Source: Longimonas sp040409695 (GTDB taxonomy: Bacteria > Bacteroidota > Rhodothermia > Rhodothermales > Salinibacteraceae). From it: DNA of 41,310 bases. Numbering within the stretch: the stretch's first letter is position 1; each line of letters opens with the position of its first letter. The notes beneath the pieces are model-generated. The model was not told the origin of the DNA, made no database searches, and worked only from the letters and a program-made list of their open reading frames with translations. Made by a program: the position numbers and the translations under genes. This document shows, piece after piece, positions 1 through 7,810 of this stretch. The stretch lies in the NCBI RefSeq assembly GCF_040409695.1, contig NZ_JARWGJ010000076.1:1-41310 (forward strand), in the 5' to 3' direction.

Positions 1-861
1 CGCGAGGGGGAGTTCGTAACCTCCCGTCAGCTCCGCGAACGTCTCATCGACGAGTCGCGCAACAACCTGGCGATTCGCGTAGAGCGCGACGACGCGGCCA
101 ACTGCATGCTTGTATACGGACGCGGGGAGCTGCAGATGTCGATTCTGATCGAGCAGATGCGCCGTGAGGGCTATGAGTTCACCGTGGGGATGCCGCGCGT
201 CATCACCAAAACGATCGACGGCACGCGCCACGAGCCGTACGAGATCGCCGAGATCGACATCCCCGAAACGCACATGGGCGTGGTGGTCGAGCGCATGGGC
301 ACGCGCAAGGGCGTCATGCAGAACGTAACGCACCACCAGAGTGGGCGCGTGCGTCTCACCTTTGAGGTGCCCAGCCGCGGCCTCATTGGTTACCGCTCGC
401 AGTTCCTTACGGACACGAAAGGCACCGGCCTGCTAACGCATCGCTTCGAGGAGTTCAAGCCGTGGGCGGGCGACATTCCGCACCGCACCACCGGCGCGCT
501 CGTGGCTGACCGTCAGGGCAAGGCCACCGGCTACGCACTGTTGAACCTGCAAGACCGGGGCACCTTCTTCGTCGGTCCCGGTGATGCGGTCTACGAAGGG
601 ATGATCGTCGGCGAAAACAACCGCACGCAAGACCTCGACGTGAACATCACCAAAGAGAAGAAGCTCACGAACATGCGAGCCGCAGCGGGCGAAGAACTGG
701 AGCGCCTGCCTCCGCCCCGCGACCTGTCGCTCGAAGAGTCGATCGAGTTTCTGCGCGCCGATGAGCTGATCGAGGTCACACCCGAGGCCATTCGCCTACG
801 CAAGCGCCACCTCGACCCACACAAGCGCAAAAAAGCCAACGAGCACGCGTACTCGGAGTGA
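1..861 (+). CDS. typA: Ribosome-associated GTPase TypA/BipA, C-terminal part
   Basis: The reading frame is open from the first base and stops at 859-861, giving 286 residues of a protein that begins outside the window. TypA/BipA is a translational GTPase of the EF-G family that binds 70S ribosomes and helps late 50S assembly and stress growth. The visible part lacks the GTPase domain. It covers the end of domain III (VTSRQLRERL, then GRGELQMSILIEQMRREGYEF) and the EF-G domain V-like and BipA-specific C-terminal domain (SRGLIGYRSQFLTDTKG, then the conserved TNMRAAAGEE). These segments are diagnostic of BipA and distinguish it from EF-G or LepA. The C-terminus ends in a lysine/arginine-rich tail, as usual. 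No strong terminator follows; a GCCAGG/CCTGGC hairpin at 899-913 has no T-tract. Confidence 0.95.
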   Translation, partial: REGEFVTSRQLRERLIDESRNNLAIRVERDDAANCMLVYGRGELQMSILIEQMRREGYEFTVGMPRVITKTIDGTRHEPYEIAEIDIPETHMGVVVERMGTRKGVMQNVTHHQSGRVRLTFEVPSRGLIGYRSQFLTDTKGTGLLTHRFEEFKPWAGDIPHRTTGALVADRQGKATGYALLNLQDRGTFFVGPGDAVYEGMIVGENNRTQDLDVNITKEKKLTNMRAAAGEELERLPPPRDLSLEESIEFLRADELIEVTPEAIRLRKRHLDPHKRKKANEHAYSE

Positions 862-1121
862 GGATGGTGACTGCAGTGATTGCAATGGTTGCCATCGCGC
901 CAGGCAGCCTGGCATAGCACATACGGCTGAGCATGTACAGATAAACACATACAGACGCTAACGCAACGCCTGCCTTGTTCTCAAGGTGGGCGTTCGCTGT
1001 TTGGCCCGGAGACACGTACAGTCCAGCGTCATTGCTTTTCGGTTTCTATGCAGGTTCTTGCATTTGCGCTGGCCTTCACGCATATTGCATTCACGTGTCT
1101 CTATCAAACACTGCTTATCTA

Positions 1122-2261
1122 ATGCAACTACGTTTTACGCTCCTGTGTGCAACGCTTCTTCTCTTTCTTAGCGCCTGCGAACCGAGCTCAGTCCCTGCAG
1201 ACGACCCCGACCGCCCGGATCCAACAGCCGCCACCATCGACCTTGAGCTGGGCGCGATGGATGGCGACGATCCGTATCTCTTCGGACGGCTTGGCGGCGT
1301 GACGGCCAGCGCAGAGGGGCGCATCTTCATTGCCGATATCCAGGCCGATGTTGTCCGCGCTTATGACGCCAACGGGCAGTACCTGTTCGACGTGGCCACC
1401 GCCGGCGAAGGCCCCGGCGAGGTCGACAATCCGTGCTGTCTCGCTATTGGCCCCGAAGGCCACCTGTGGGTTCGCGACGACCAGAACCGCCGCTACAGTC
1501 AGTACGACGTGACCGATGACGGCGCCTCACAGGTCGCTTCCGTTCAGATGGGACACCAGATGTTTGGCTTGCAGGCGCCCACCACGTTTGATGCGGACGG
1601 GAACGTTATTGACGTGGGTACGCAGACGGGAGACAGCGGACGCTCGTCTACACCGGCTCGATTCCATCAACGCCCAGACGGCGAGACAGTGCGCACCGTT
1701 TCTATTCCACAGCCCCCTTCCGAGCGCTTAAGTGTCTACGAAGCCGAGATACGGGGCGGCGTAGCGCGCTACCCCCTCCCCGGCGGTGTACAAGCCTTCG
1801 ACGCCCACGCCCCCAATGGCGATTTCGCGTTTGCCGTCAGCGACCGGTACGAGGTCGTTTGGGCAGATGCCGCGGGCGACACGCTCCATGTGCTTAGCCG
1901 CACCCCAGCGCCTATAGAGCGGTCGGAAGAGGATGAAGAGCGGATTCGTGAGACGATTGAGGTGCTCACCGAACGGTTTGACGCTTCGCCGCGCGAACTG
2001 GAGCAGCTTCTTCCCGATCAGAAGCCCCCACTCGAAAGCATCTTCTTTGATGACCAGAGCCGCCTGTGGGCACAGCGCGCCGTACCCGAAGACGCCCCCA
2101 ACGAGGCGGATATCTACGACCGCACGGGCACACTCGTTCAGGTTGTGCAGTGGCCAAACGACGTGATGCTCACACGCGGCCACATCACCGAAGACGCCAT
2201 ATATGGGTTCCGTTACAGCCAGGCCATAGGCGTACCACAGGTCGTGCGGCTCCGCTACTAA
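1122..2261 (+). CDS. 6-bladed beta-propeller lipoprotein, copy 1
   Basis: A 379-residue predicted lipoprotein. The start at 1122 was chosen over an upstream in-frame ATG at 975 because it puts a proper lipoprotein signal peptide at the N-terminus, with lipobox LSAC and Cys19. The body has repeated propeller-like strands: GRIFIADIQADVVRAYD, then YLFDVATAGEGPGE, then an IGPEGHLWVRDD stretch. These resemble the 6-bladed beta-propeller (NHL/BF2222-like) lipoproteins common in Bacteroidota. A double Cys in NPCCLAIGPEG is shared with the next gene. The exact function is unknown; such proteins are usually periplasmic or surface binding proteins. The gene lies 46 bp upstream of a paralogue of identical length, so the two are probably co-transcribed and arose by tandem duplication. 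Confidence 0.8.
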   Translation: MQLRFTLLCATLLLFLSACEPSSVPADDPDRPDPTAATIDLELGAMDGDDPYLFGRLGGVTASAEGRIFIADIQADVVRAYDANGQYLFDVATAGEGPGEVDNPCCLAIGPEGHLWVRDDQNRRYSQYDVTDDGASQVASVQMGHQMFGLQAPTTFDADGNVIDVGTQTGDSGRSSTPARFHQRPDGETVRTVSIPQPPSERLSVYEAEIRGGVARYPLPGGVQAFDAHAPNGDFAFAVSDRYEVVWADAAGDTLHVLSRTPAPIERSEEDEERIRETIEVLTERFDASPRELEQLLPDQKPPLESIFFDDQSRLWAQRAVPEDAPNEADIYDRTGTLVQVVQWPNDVMLTRGHITEDAIYGFRYSQAIGVPQVVRLRY

Positions 2262-2307
2262 CGCCTGCCCAGCCCCCGTTCGCCCCATCACCTACTCAGA
2301 ACATGCT

Positions 2308-3447
2308 ATGCGTAGAACCCAACTTGCGCCTCTTCCCATTGTGCTCCTTTTCGCGCTCACGGTTACAGGGGGATGCGGAACGGATTCAGCACGCAACGCT
2401 GAAGGAGATGTCCGCCCCGAACCGGTTGCTGTAACGCCTGATCTCACCGTGGGCGTGATGGACGGCGATGCGCCGTACATGTTTGGCCGCATTGGCGGGG
2501 TTGTCGCTGACGAGTCTGGACGCATCATCGTCGCTGACACACAGGGCGACGTGGTTCGCGCTTACGACGCCGCCGGAACGTATCTCTTCGACATAGCCAC
2601 AGGCGGCGAGGGCCCTGGCGAAGTCAGCAGTCCCTGCTGCCCAGCCATCGGCCCCGACGGGGACCTGTGGATTCGTGACGATGGCAACCGCCGCTACACG
2701 CGCTACCAGGTCGATGAAGCCGGCGCTACCTCCGTCGGACAGGTCAGCATGGAGCATTTCGCCTTCGGCCGCTGGGCCGCCACCACCTTCGATGCCGACG
2801 GACATCTGATCGATGTGGGGACAGCACGCGGCGAAGAAGGATTCAACCCGGTGCGCATGCATCGCAGCCTCGACAACGAGACCGTGCACGAGCAGCCAAT
2901 GCCCGCAGCGCCCGATGGACGCATTCCGACTCACGAGGTTAGCATCGAAGGCGGCATAGCCTTCATCCCACAGCCGCACGGTCCACGCCGAGTAGATGCT
3001 CACGCTCGGAACGGCGACTGGGCCTATACCATCACCGACCAGTACGAGGTGGTTCGCTTCAACGCGGATGGCGATACGCTACGTGTACTCAGCCGCAGCG
3101 TAGACGGCCCCACACTCACCGACGACGAGTACCAGGCGGCCGAGGCCCAGCTGCGCCGGCAGACTGAACGGTTTGGCATCCAGCCAGACGCCCTCTCGTT
3201 CGACATTCCGGCGCGCAAGCCGCCCCTGCAACGGATATTCTTCGACGCCGACAGCCGCCTCTGGGTGCAGCGCACGACCGAGGCGGGCGCCCCCAATGAA
3301 GCCGATGTCTACGATACAGATGGAACCCTGGTACAGGTAGTACAGTGGCCCCGCGAGATCAATCTGCATATGGGACAGATCACCGATGAGAGCCTGTACG
3401 GAATCGCGAGCAGCGATGTCCCTCAGGTCATTCGGATGCGGTGGTGA
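2308..3447 (+). CDS. 6-bladed beta-propeller lipoprotein, copy 2
   Basis: 379 residues, the same length as the preceding gene and clearly paralogous. Both share the MDGD(D/A)PY(L/M)FGR start of the mature domain, DVVRAYDA, GEGPGEV, PCC.AIGP and RDD.NRRY, and the C-terminal blocks APNEADIYD or APNEADVYD and GTLVQVVQWP. The signal peptide ends in lipobox TGGC with Cys23. The cellular role is not recognisable beyond a lipid-anchored beta-propeller, probably periplasmic. The gene converges with the amidohydrolase at 3582; the 134 bp between the stops contain no clear T-tract terminator. Confidence 0.8.
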   Translation: MRRTQLAPLPIVLLFALTVTGGCGTDSARNAEGDVRPEPVAVTPDLTVGVMDGDAPYMFGRIGGVVADESGRIIVADTQGDVVRAYDAAGTYLFDIATGGEGPGEVSSPCCPAIGPDGDLWIRDDGNRRYTRYQVDEAGATSVGQVSMEHFAFGRWAATTFDADGHLIDVGTARGEEGFNPVRMHRSLDNETVHEQPMPAAPDGRIPTHEVSIEGGIAFIPQPHGPRRVDAHARNGDWAYTITDQYEVVRFNADGDTLRVLSRSVDGPTLTDDEYQAAEAQLRRQTERFGIQPDALSFDIPARKPPLQRIFFDADSRLWVQRTTEAGAPNEADVYDTDGTLVQVVQWPREINLHMGQITDESLYGIASSDVPQVIRMRW

Positions 3448-3581
3448 AACGCAGAAGCCATAATGCAGGAGCCACCCGGAGCATAGATGACGGATGCGAA
3501 TGCAGGCGTGCGCCGTGGCTGCACCCCGGGCCTATGCTATGGGCTCATGCTCCGATCCTGGGTGCTGCTACAACTGCGCTG

Positions 3582-5165
3582 CTACTCCGCTTCTGCTTTG
3601 GCGGCTTCGACAATAGCGCGGACATCGGCACGCAGGCGTTCGGCGTCGTAGAGGATGCCGTCTTTCACGGTGTAGGATACGCCGCCGACGCGCTCTACAG
3701 TGTCCGTCTCGTCGTTCAGGCGCAGCGCTCCGGTGCCATAGAGCACCTTCAGGTTGTGCAGTGGGTTCTCATCCACAACCACGAGGTCGGCTTTTTTGCC
3801 CACTTCTACGCTGCCGATCTCGGCCTCCATCCCGAGGGCCTCGGCCCCGCTCAAGGACGCAGCAGTGATCACTTCGAGCGGGTGGAAGCCGGCTTCTTGC
3901 AGAAGCTCCAGCTCACGGATGAATCCAAAGCCGTAGACCTGGTAGATGTATCCGCTGTCGCTACCGGTGGTGACGCGCCCGCCCCGGTTCTTGTATTCGT
4001 CCAGGAAGGTCATCCACCGGTCGTAGTTTCGCTTCCATTCGATCTCGTCGGTGGTGGTCCAGTCGAAGAAGTAGGAGCCGTGGTCGACGCGGCTCGGCGT
4101 AAAAAACTCCTGCAGCGACGGCAGGGTGTACGCCTCGTGCCAGTCGGCATTGCGGGCACGCATCAGGTCGCGGCTGGCCTCGTAGATATTGAGAGTGGGG
4201 TTCAGGGTGAAGTCGAGCGCGATCAGCGAATCCATGACCGCGTTCCAGCGCGCACTGCCCGGCTCGGCGGCCTGCTTCCAGAGGCGCCCGGCTTCACGGA
4301 AGCGATCCATTTCGTTGTTGTAGTTGTAGTCGGTCGGGTAGTCTTGCACCGTGCGGTCCGTGAAGAGCGCCTCGGGCAGGCCGTACCAGTGCTCCATAGT
4401 GGTAAGCCCCCAGGTGGCCGACTGCAGGGCATCGACGCGGGTCACGTTGAGCTGGGCGTGGTGCATAGCCGTGCCCAGGTCGTGCTGTTGCGCTTCGTCG
4501 AGTGCAGCCTCCATGATGCTCGGGCGCGCCCCGAAAAACTTGATGCCTTCCGCGCCCTGTTCGGCAATGTCTTGTACCCAGGCACGTGCCTGCTCCGGCG
4601 TCGAGATGGGGCCGTCGTGGCCCTGGCCGAAGCCAACGTAGGCTACCAGGCGCGGGGCAACGATCTCGTTGGAGGCGCTGCGCTCGCGGTGGGCGAGCGT
4701 CCAGTCTATCCCGTTAAAGCTGCCCGGCTCGCGCACGGTCGTTACGCCGTGGCCCATCCAGAGCTTGAGCACGTATTCGGCGGGCGTGCCCTGCGCGGTG
4801 CCGCCGAGGTGGGCATGCATATCCACAAAGCCCGGCAGCACATAGTGCCCGCCAAGATCAATCTCGTGGTCGCCCCCATCCGGACGCCCGTCCTCGTCGA
4901 TGGGCACGCCTGGGTAGCCCACGCTCACGATGTCGGTGATGCGATCGTTCTCAATCACGATGTCGACGGGCCCCACGGGCGGCGCGCCGGTGCCATCGAT
5001 AAGGGTAGCCCCGCGTAGCACCAGCCGCTCGTAGGGGCCCTCGCCTTCGTCGGTACGGTCGGGCGCTTCGGGGGGCGCCTCTTGCGCTGCAAGCGGTACT
5101 GACAATAGCACGGAGAGGAGCAAACAGCCAAAAAGAGAAATGACGGTTCGGTATGGAGCACGCAT
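3582..5165 (-). CDS. Secreted metal-dependent amidohydrolase 1 (dipeptidase/imidazolonepropionase-like)
   Basis: A 527-residue protein of the amidohydrolase superfamily (COG1228-type imidazolonepropionase-like or prolidase-like enzymes). The ATG at 5165 was chosen because it starts a normal Sec signal peptide ending LAAQ; a longer in-frame start at 5291 would bury it. Visible metal-site residues are HAH (His117, His119) in FVDMHAHLGG, a Lys in EGIKFFGARP, His in AMHHAQ and MEHWYG, and Asp403 in GSDSGY. The C-terminal block GKKADLVVVDENPL is typical of the family's beta-sandwich. The likely reaction is hydrolysis of a C-N bond in a small peptide or cyclic amide in the periplasm; the substrate cannot be read from the sequence. 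It lies downstream of a second family member on the same strand, with a strong hairpin between them. Confidence 0.85.
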   Translation of the reverse strand: MRAPYRTVISLFGCLLLSVLLSVPLAAQEAPPEAPDRTDEGEGPYERLVLRGATLIDGTGAPPVGPVDIVIENDRITDIVSVGYPGVPIDEDGRPDGGDHEIDLGGHYVLPGFVDMHAHLGGTAQGTPAEYVLKLWMGHGVTTVREPGSFNGIDWTLAHRERSASNEIVAPRLVAYVGFGQGHDGPISTPEQARAWVQDIAEQGAEGIKFFGARPSIMEAALDEAQQHDLGTAMHHAQLNVTRVDALQSATWGLTTMEHWYGLPEALFTDRTVQDYPTDYNYNNEMDRFREAGRLWKQAAEPGSARWNAVMDSLIALDFTLNPTLNIYEASRDLMRARNADWHEAYTLPSLQEFFTPSRVDHGSYFFDWTTTDEIEWKRNYDRWMTFLDEYKNRGGRVTTGSDSGYIYQVYGFGFIRELELLQEAGFHPLEVITAASLSGAEALGMEAEIGSVEVGKKADLVVVDENPLHNLKVLYGTGALRLNDETDTVERVGGVSYTVKDGILYDAERLRADVRAIVEAAKAEAE

Positions 5166-5227
5166 GGGAGGTCGAGACAGATGTGGGAAAGACAGAAAAC
5201 GGTCGCATCCCTCTATACCAAAACGAC

Positions 5228-5264
5228 ATAGAGGCAGCCCGGCGCAGTGGCGAGCTGCCTCTAT
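5228..5264 (-). terminator. Hairpin between the two amidohydrolase genes
   Basis: An 11-bp perfect inverted repeat (5228-5238 with 5254-5264, arm ATAGAGGCAGC) with a 15-nt loop. It sits 44 bp beyond the stop of the upstream minus-strand amidohydrolase (5308) and 62 bp before the start of the next one (5165). On the minus strand only a short T-rich stretch (GTTTTGG) follows a few bases later. It may therefore be a weak terminator, a processing site or a transcript-stabilising hairpin. Confidence 0.5.
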
Positions 5265-5307
5265 AATACGGATTCGAGGATGCAGGAGCAACCGGCAGAC
5301 GGGGCCC

Positions 5308-6648
5308 TTAGCGAGACACGTACGGCTGCGGGGTGGGGGCTCCGTCTTGCTTATAGATGGTACCCTCTTTCATAACGAACTGGACCTCGTGGAGCGTGCT
5401 GATGTCGCTCAGCGGATCGCCGTGCACGGCAATGAGGTCGGCATGCTTTCCTGGTTCGAGGGTGCCTAAGTGGTCAAGCTGGTCGAGCAGGTCGGCGGCG
5501 CTGTAGGTGGCGGCGTAGAGCGCCTCGGCAGGCGGCATGCCGGCTTCGACCATGTACTCGAACTCGGTCGCATTGCGTCCGTGGCGAAAGACGCCGGCGT
5601 CGGTGCCAAAGGCGATGGGCACGCCGCGCTCATAGGCCCGGGTGAACATCTCCTGGATAACCGGACCGACTTCAATGGCTTTTTCGGTTACTTCGGGGGC
5701 GTAGTAGCCCTCGATACGTGCCGAGTCGGCTACGCTCTTGCCGGCGGTAATGGTGGGCACCAGGTAGACCCCGTTGTCGATCATCATCTGCATGGTCTCG
5801 TCGCTCATGTAAGTGCCGTGCTCCAGCGAGCGCACCCCTGCCCGAATGGCCCGCTGCATGCCTTCATCGCCGTGGGCGTGGGCGGTGACCTTGAGTCCGT
5901 GGTCGGCGGCGGTTTCGACGATGGAGCGCACCTCGGCCTCTTTAAAGTGCGGGCGTGTGCCATCGGCGTTGAGCGAGAGCACGCCGCCGGTGGCTGTGAT
6001 CTTGATCTGGTCGGCGCCCCGCTTGATGGCCAGGCGCGTGGCTTCGGCGGCTGCGTCGACGCCATTCGCTACGCCGTGCTCAACATCGCCCAGCCCCACG
6101 ATGTCTTCGCGATAGCCCGTGGTGGGGTCGGCGTGCCCGCCCGTGACGGCGAGCGACTGCCCGGCCACAAACATACGCGGCCCCACGACATTGCCCCGGT
6201 TGATGCCGTCGCGCAGGGCCAGGTCGATGCCCTCGCGTCCGCCCACATCGCGCACCGTGGTGAAGCCCGACATAAGCGTAGTGCGTGCGTATTGGGCGGA
6301 CTTAAGTACTCGGTTGGTCGGGGAGAGCCGAAACGGTTCGATATAGCCGCCCTGCTCGAACTCGTTGGAGAGATGCGTATGCATATCGATGAGTCCGGGC
6401 AGGCAGTATTGGTCGGTCAGGTCTACGACGGTATCGGCATCGCCGCCTGTCGTGTGGCCTTCCTGGCGTTCGACGATGCGCCCGTCTTCAACCACGAGCG
6501 TCTGCTCTGGAACCGGTTCCAGGCTTATTCCTGGGTCAAGGAGCGTGCCGCACTGCACATAGGTTTGCTGGGCTGAGGCGGATGCAAATGCTCCTCCGAC
6601 GAGTGCAAAGGCGATGGCAATAAGGATGGTACGCGAAAAGGTATACAT
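5308..6648 (-). CDS. Secreted metal-dependent amidohydrolase 2 (Xaa-Pro dipeptidase/imidazolonepropionase-like)
   Basis: 446 residues. The ATG at 6648 begins a clean signal peptide (Thr/Ile/Ala-rich core ending SASAQ), and the upstream in-frame start at 6699 adds only non-signal sequence. Metal ligands are visible: HTH (His90, His92) in GLIDMHTHLS, Lys in DQIKITATGG, His in VTAHAHGDEG and SLEHGTYM, and Asp350 in FGTDAGVF. The C-terminus has the family block LEPGKHADLIAVHGDPL. The closest fit is the COG1228 secreted amidohydrolases annotated as Xaa-Pro dipeptidases. Together with its downstream relative and the neighbouring SusCD and peptidases it suggests periplasmic dipeptide turnover (inference). 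Confidence 0.88.
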   Translation of the reverse strand: MYTFSRTILIAIAFALVGGAFASASAQQTYVQCGTLLDPGISLEPVPEQTLVVEDGRIVERQEGHTTGGDADTVVDLTDQYCLPGLIDMHTHLSNEFEQGGYIEPFRLSPTNRVLKSAQYARTTLMSGFTTVRDVGGREGIDLALRDGINRGNVVGPRMFVAGQSLAVTGGHADPTTGYREDIVGLGDVEHGVANGVDAAAEATRLAIKRGADQIKITATGGVLSLNADGTRPHFKEAEVRSIVETAADHGLKVTAHAHGDEGMQRAIRAGVRSLEHGTYMSDETMQMMIDNGVYLVPTITAGKSVADSARIEGYYAPEVTEKAIEVGPVIQEMFTRAYERGVPIAFGTDAGVFRHGRNATEFEYMVEAGMPPAEALYAATYSAADLLDQLDHLGTLEPGKHADLIAVHGDPLSDISTLHEVQFVMKEGTIYKQDGAPTPQPYVSR

Positions 6649-6692
6649 GCAGGGTTGGGTCGATTGTGAATCGGTGTGGACGAGCGGCTTGC

Positions 6693-6711
6693 TGTGCACA
6701 TATTGTGCACA
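6693..6711. promoter_or_regulatory. Candidate operator: paired TGTGCACA palindromes
   Basis: TGTGCACATATTGTGCACA: two copies of the 8-bp self-palindrome TGTGCACA separated by TAT, so the whole 19 bp is also an inverted repeat. It lies about 45-63 bp upstream of the ATG of amidohydrolase 2, a normal place for a repressor or activator site. No regulator is encoded next to it, so its role is inference. Confidence 0.35.
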
Positions 6712-6763
6712 CTGTGCTCATTATGCATCGGTAGGATGCGAGGCACCTGTGCGTGGCAGCACA

Positions 6764-6982
6764 CTATGCGGCGTGCAGTGCATATGCTGAGGGTGAGGCA
6801 TCTGGCACGTGGGGAGCGGGCTGTATGGTGCGATGCGCCCGATTTTCCCCATCATCATCTTCGCCTCCTCCATTTCCAGGGCCAACAAGTCCGCACCCGG
6901 CGAGCGCCAGCAGGCCAGCCAGAGCGATGATCGGGATACACTGCAGGATACACTGTAGGATGCATTGCGGGATGTTCTTCAT
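6764..6982 (-). CDS. Small putative lipoprotein
   Basis: A 72-residue predicted lipoprotein with a long hydrophobic N-terminus, lipobox LAGC at Cys30, and a Gly/Asp/Glu-rich linker (GPGNGGGEDDDGEN) as in many surface lipoproteins. The N-terminal segment CILQCILQC is encoded by an imperfect 12-bp tandem repeat at about 6936-6970. No conserved domain is recognised. It is oriented with the amidohydrolases and lies between the SusCD operon and amidohydrolase 2. No clear ribosome binding site is seen. The short length and repetitive coding make this tentative; it could be a chance reading frame. Confidence 0.4.
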   Translation of the reverse strand: MKNIPQCILQCILQCIPIIALAGLLALAGCGLVGPGNGGGEDDDGENRAHRTIQPAPHVPDASPSAYALHAA

Positions 6983-7079
6983 AGGGTGTGGCGATTTGTG
7001 TGATGGATGTTATTCATGTGATGCGAGGACGCGCTGGCATGACCACGAGCGGCTTCCTGGTTGACGTCACCTGATTGCT

Positions 7080-7550
7080 TCAGAGGCGCCCGTCGTCGGG
7101 GGGCGTGCTGCTCTGGTAGATGTAGACAAACTGAACAAGCGAGTCGGTCTCGGTTGCCGTGCGCGTGAAGCGGCGATCCCCGTCGATCGAGCCATCGACC
7201 TGGATGCCTTCGAGGCTTGTGGTATCGGTTGTGGCATATACCTGGGCCAGGAAGCGCTGCGGACGTGCAATGTCGTAGGTTGCCTCAAACGGCACGGCAA
7301 CAGTAAGCGTGTCGCCCTCGATCACCTGCACGTCGAGCGTCCGCCCGAAGTCAGCGGTCTGGTCTTGAGCGAGAAACACGGTAGACACGACGAGCTGCAC
7401 CTCATCAGCTCCTGTGCCATCGATCACGACGCGCGCCGTGCTGGGGGCTGGATCGGACACCAGCCCGCATCCTGCGGCCAGACCTATGCCCAGACTTATA
7501 ACTAAAAGCACGGTCGCGGCGCGGAGTGGTGACATATGGACGTAGGCCAT
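7080..7550 (-). CDS. Putative lipoprotein downstream of susD
   Basis: About 156 residues from the ATG at 7550 (an alternative ATG at 7535 gives 151). A hydrophobic signal ends in lipobox LAAGC, followed by CGLVSDP. The mature part is a small acidic beta-rich domain with no motif I recognise (ARVVIDGTGADEVQLVVST, later a VYIYQSSTPP tail). It is the third gene on the minus strand after susC and susD, so it is probably a surface lipoprotein accessory to that transporter, comparable to the SusE/F position. The 260-bp gap from susD contains a palindromic repeat element, so co-transcription is not certain. Confidence 0.65.
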   Translation of the reverse strand: MAYVHMSPLRAATVLLVISLGIGLAAGCGLVSDPAPSTARVVIDGTGADEVQLVVSTVFLAQDQTADFGRTLDVQVIEGDTLTVAVPFEATYDIARPQRFLAQVYATTDTTSLEGIQVDGSIDGDRRFTRTATETDSLVQFVYIYQSSTPPDDGRL

Positions 7551-7623
7551 TGGGGCAGGATGCGAAGCGCAGAGCGCGGTGTGCGTTTTACTAAGTAGCA
7601 CAGCAAAAATTACGTTTACACCT

Positions 7624-7775
7624 TGTCATCGCGAGGAGGGAGCCTGCGACCGACGCAGCGATCTCATGCGTCACTTGCAGAGATTCATCCCGCTTGGAGG
7701 GCACAAGATTGCACTCCAAGAGCACTTCCTCGCTGCACTCACAGCGCCACGTCGCTAGCGCTCCTCGCAATGACA
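7624..7775. repeat. Palindromic dispersed repeat element with inverted termini
   Basis: A 152-bp segment bounded by near-perfect 15-bp inverted ends: TGTCATCGCGAGGAG at 7624-7638 and the complement of TGTCATTGCGAGGAG at 7761-7775, differing at one base. The interior has more partly self-complementary sequence (cgacgcagcgatctc; cgccacgtcgctagcg). The end sequence resembles the GTCATTGCGAGGAG repeats that occur dispersed in many bacterial genomes. It has no coding capacity, so a MITE-like or REP-like non-autonomous element is the best reading. It sits between susD and the downstream lipoprotein gene. Confidence 0.65.
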
Positions 7776-7810
7776 TGATCGAAGATACCTTTGTGGGTCT
7801 ACTTAGTCTC

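Noticed and set aside
899..913. GCCAGG/CCTGGC hairpin after typA considered as a terminator
   Set aside because: Only a 6-bp stem and no T-tract on the plus strand.
3441..5018. 525-codon open frame on the plus strand opposite amidohydrolase 1
   Set aside because: It lies entirely antisense to a gene with complete catalytic motifs and has no family features; long antisense frames are common in GC-rich DNA. The same applies to plus-strand frames at 5470-6576, 15489-16469, 16674-17564 and 35802-37235.
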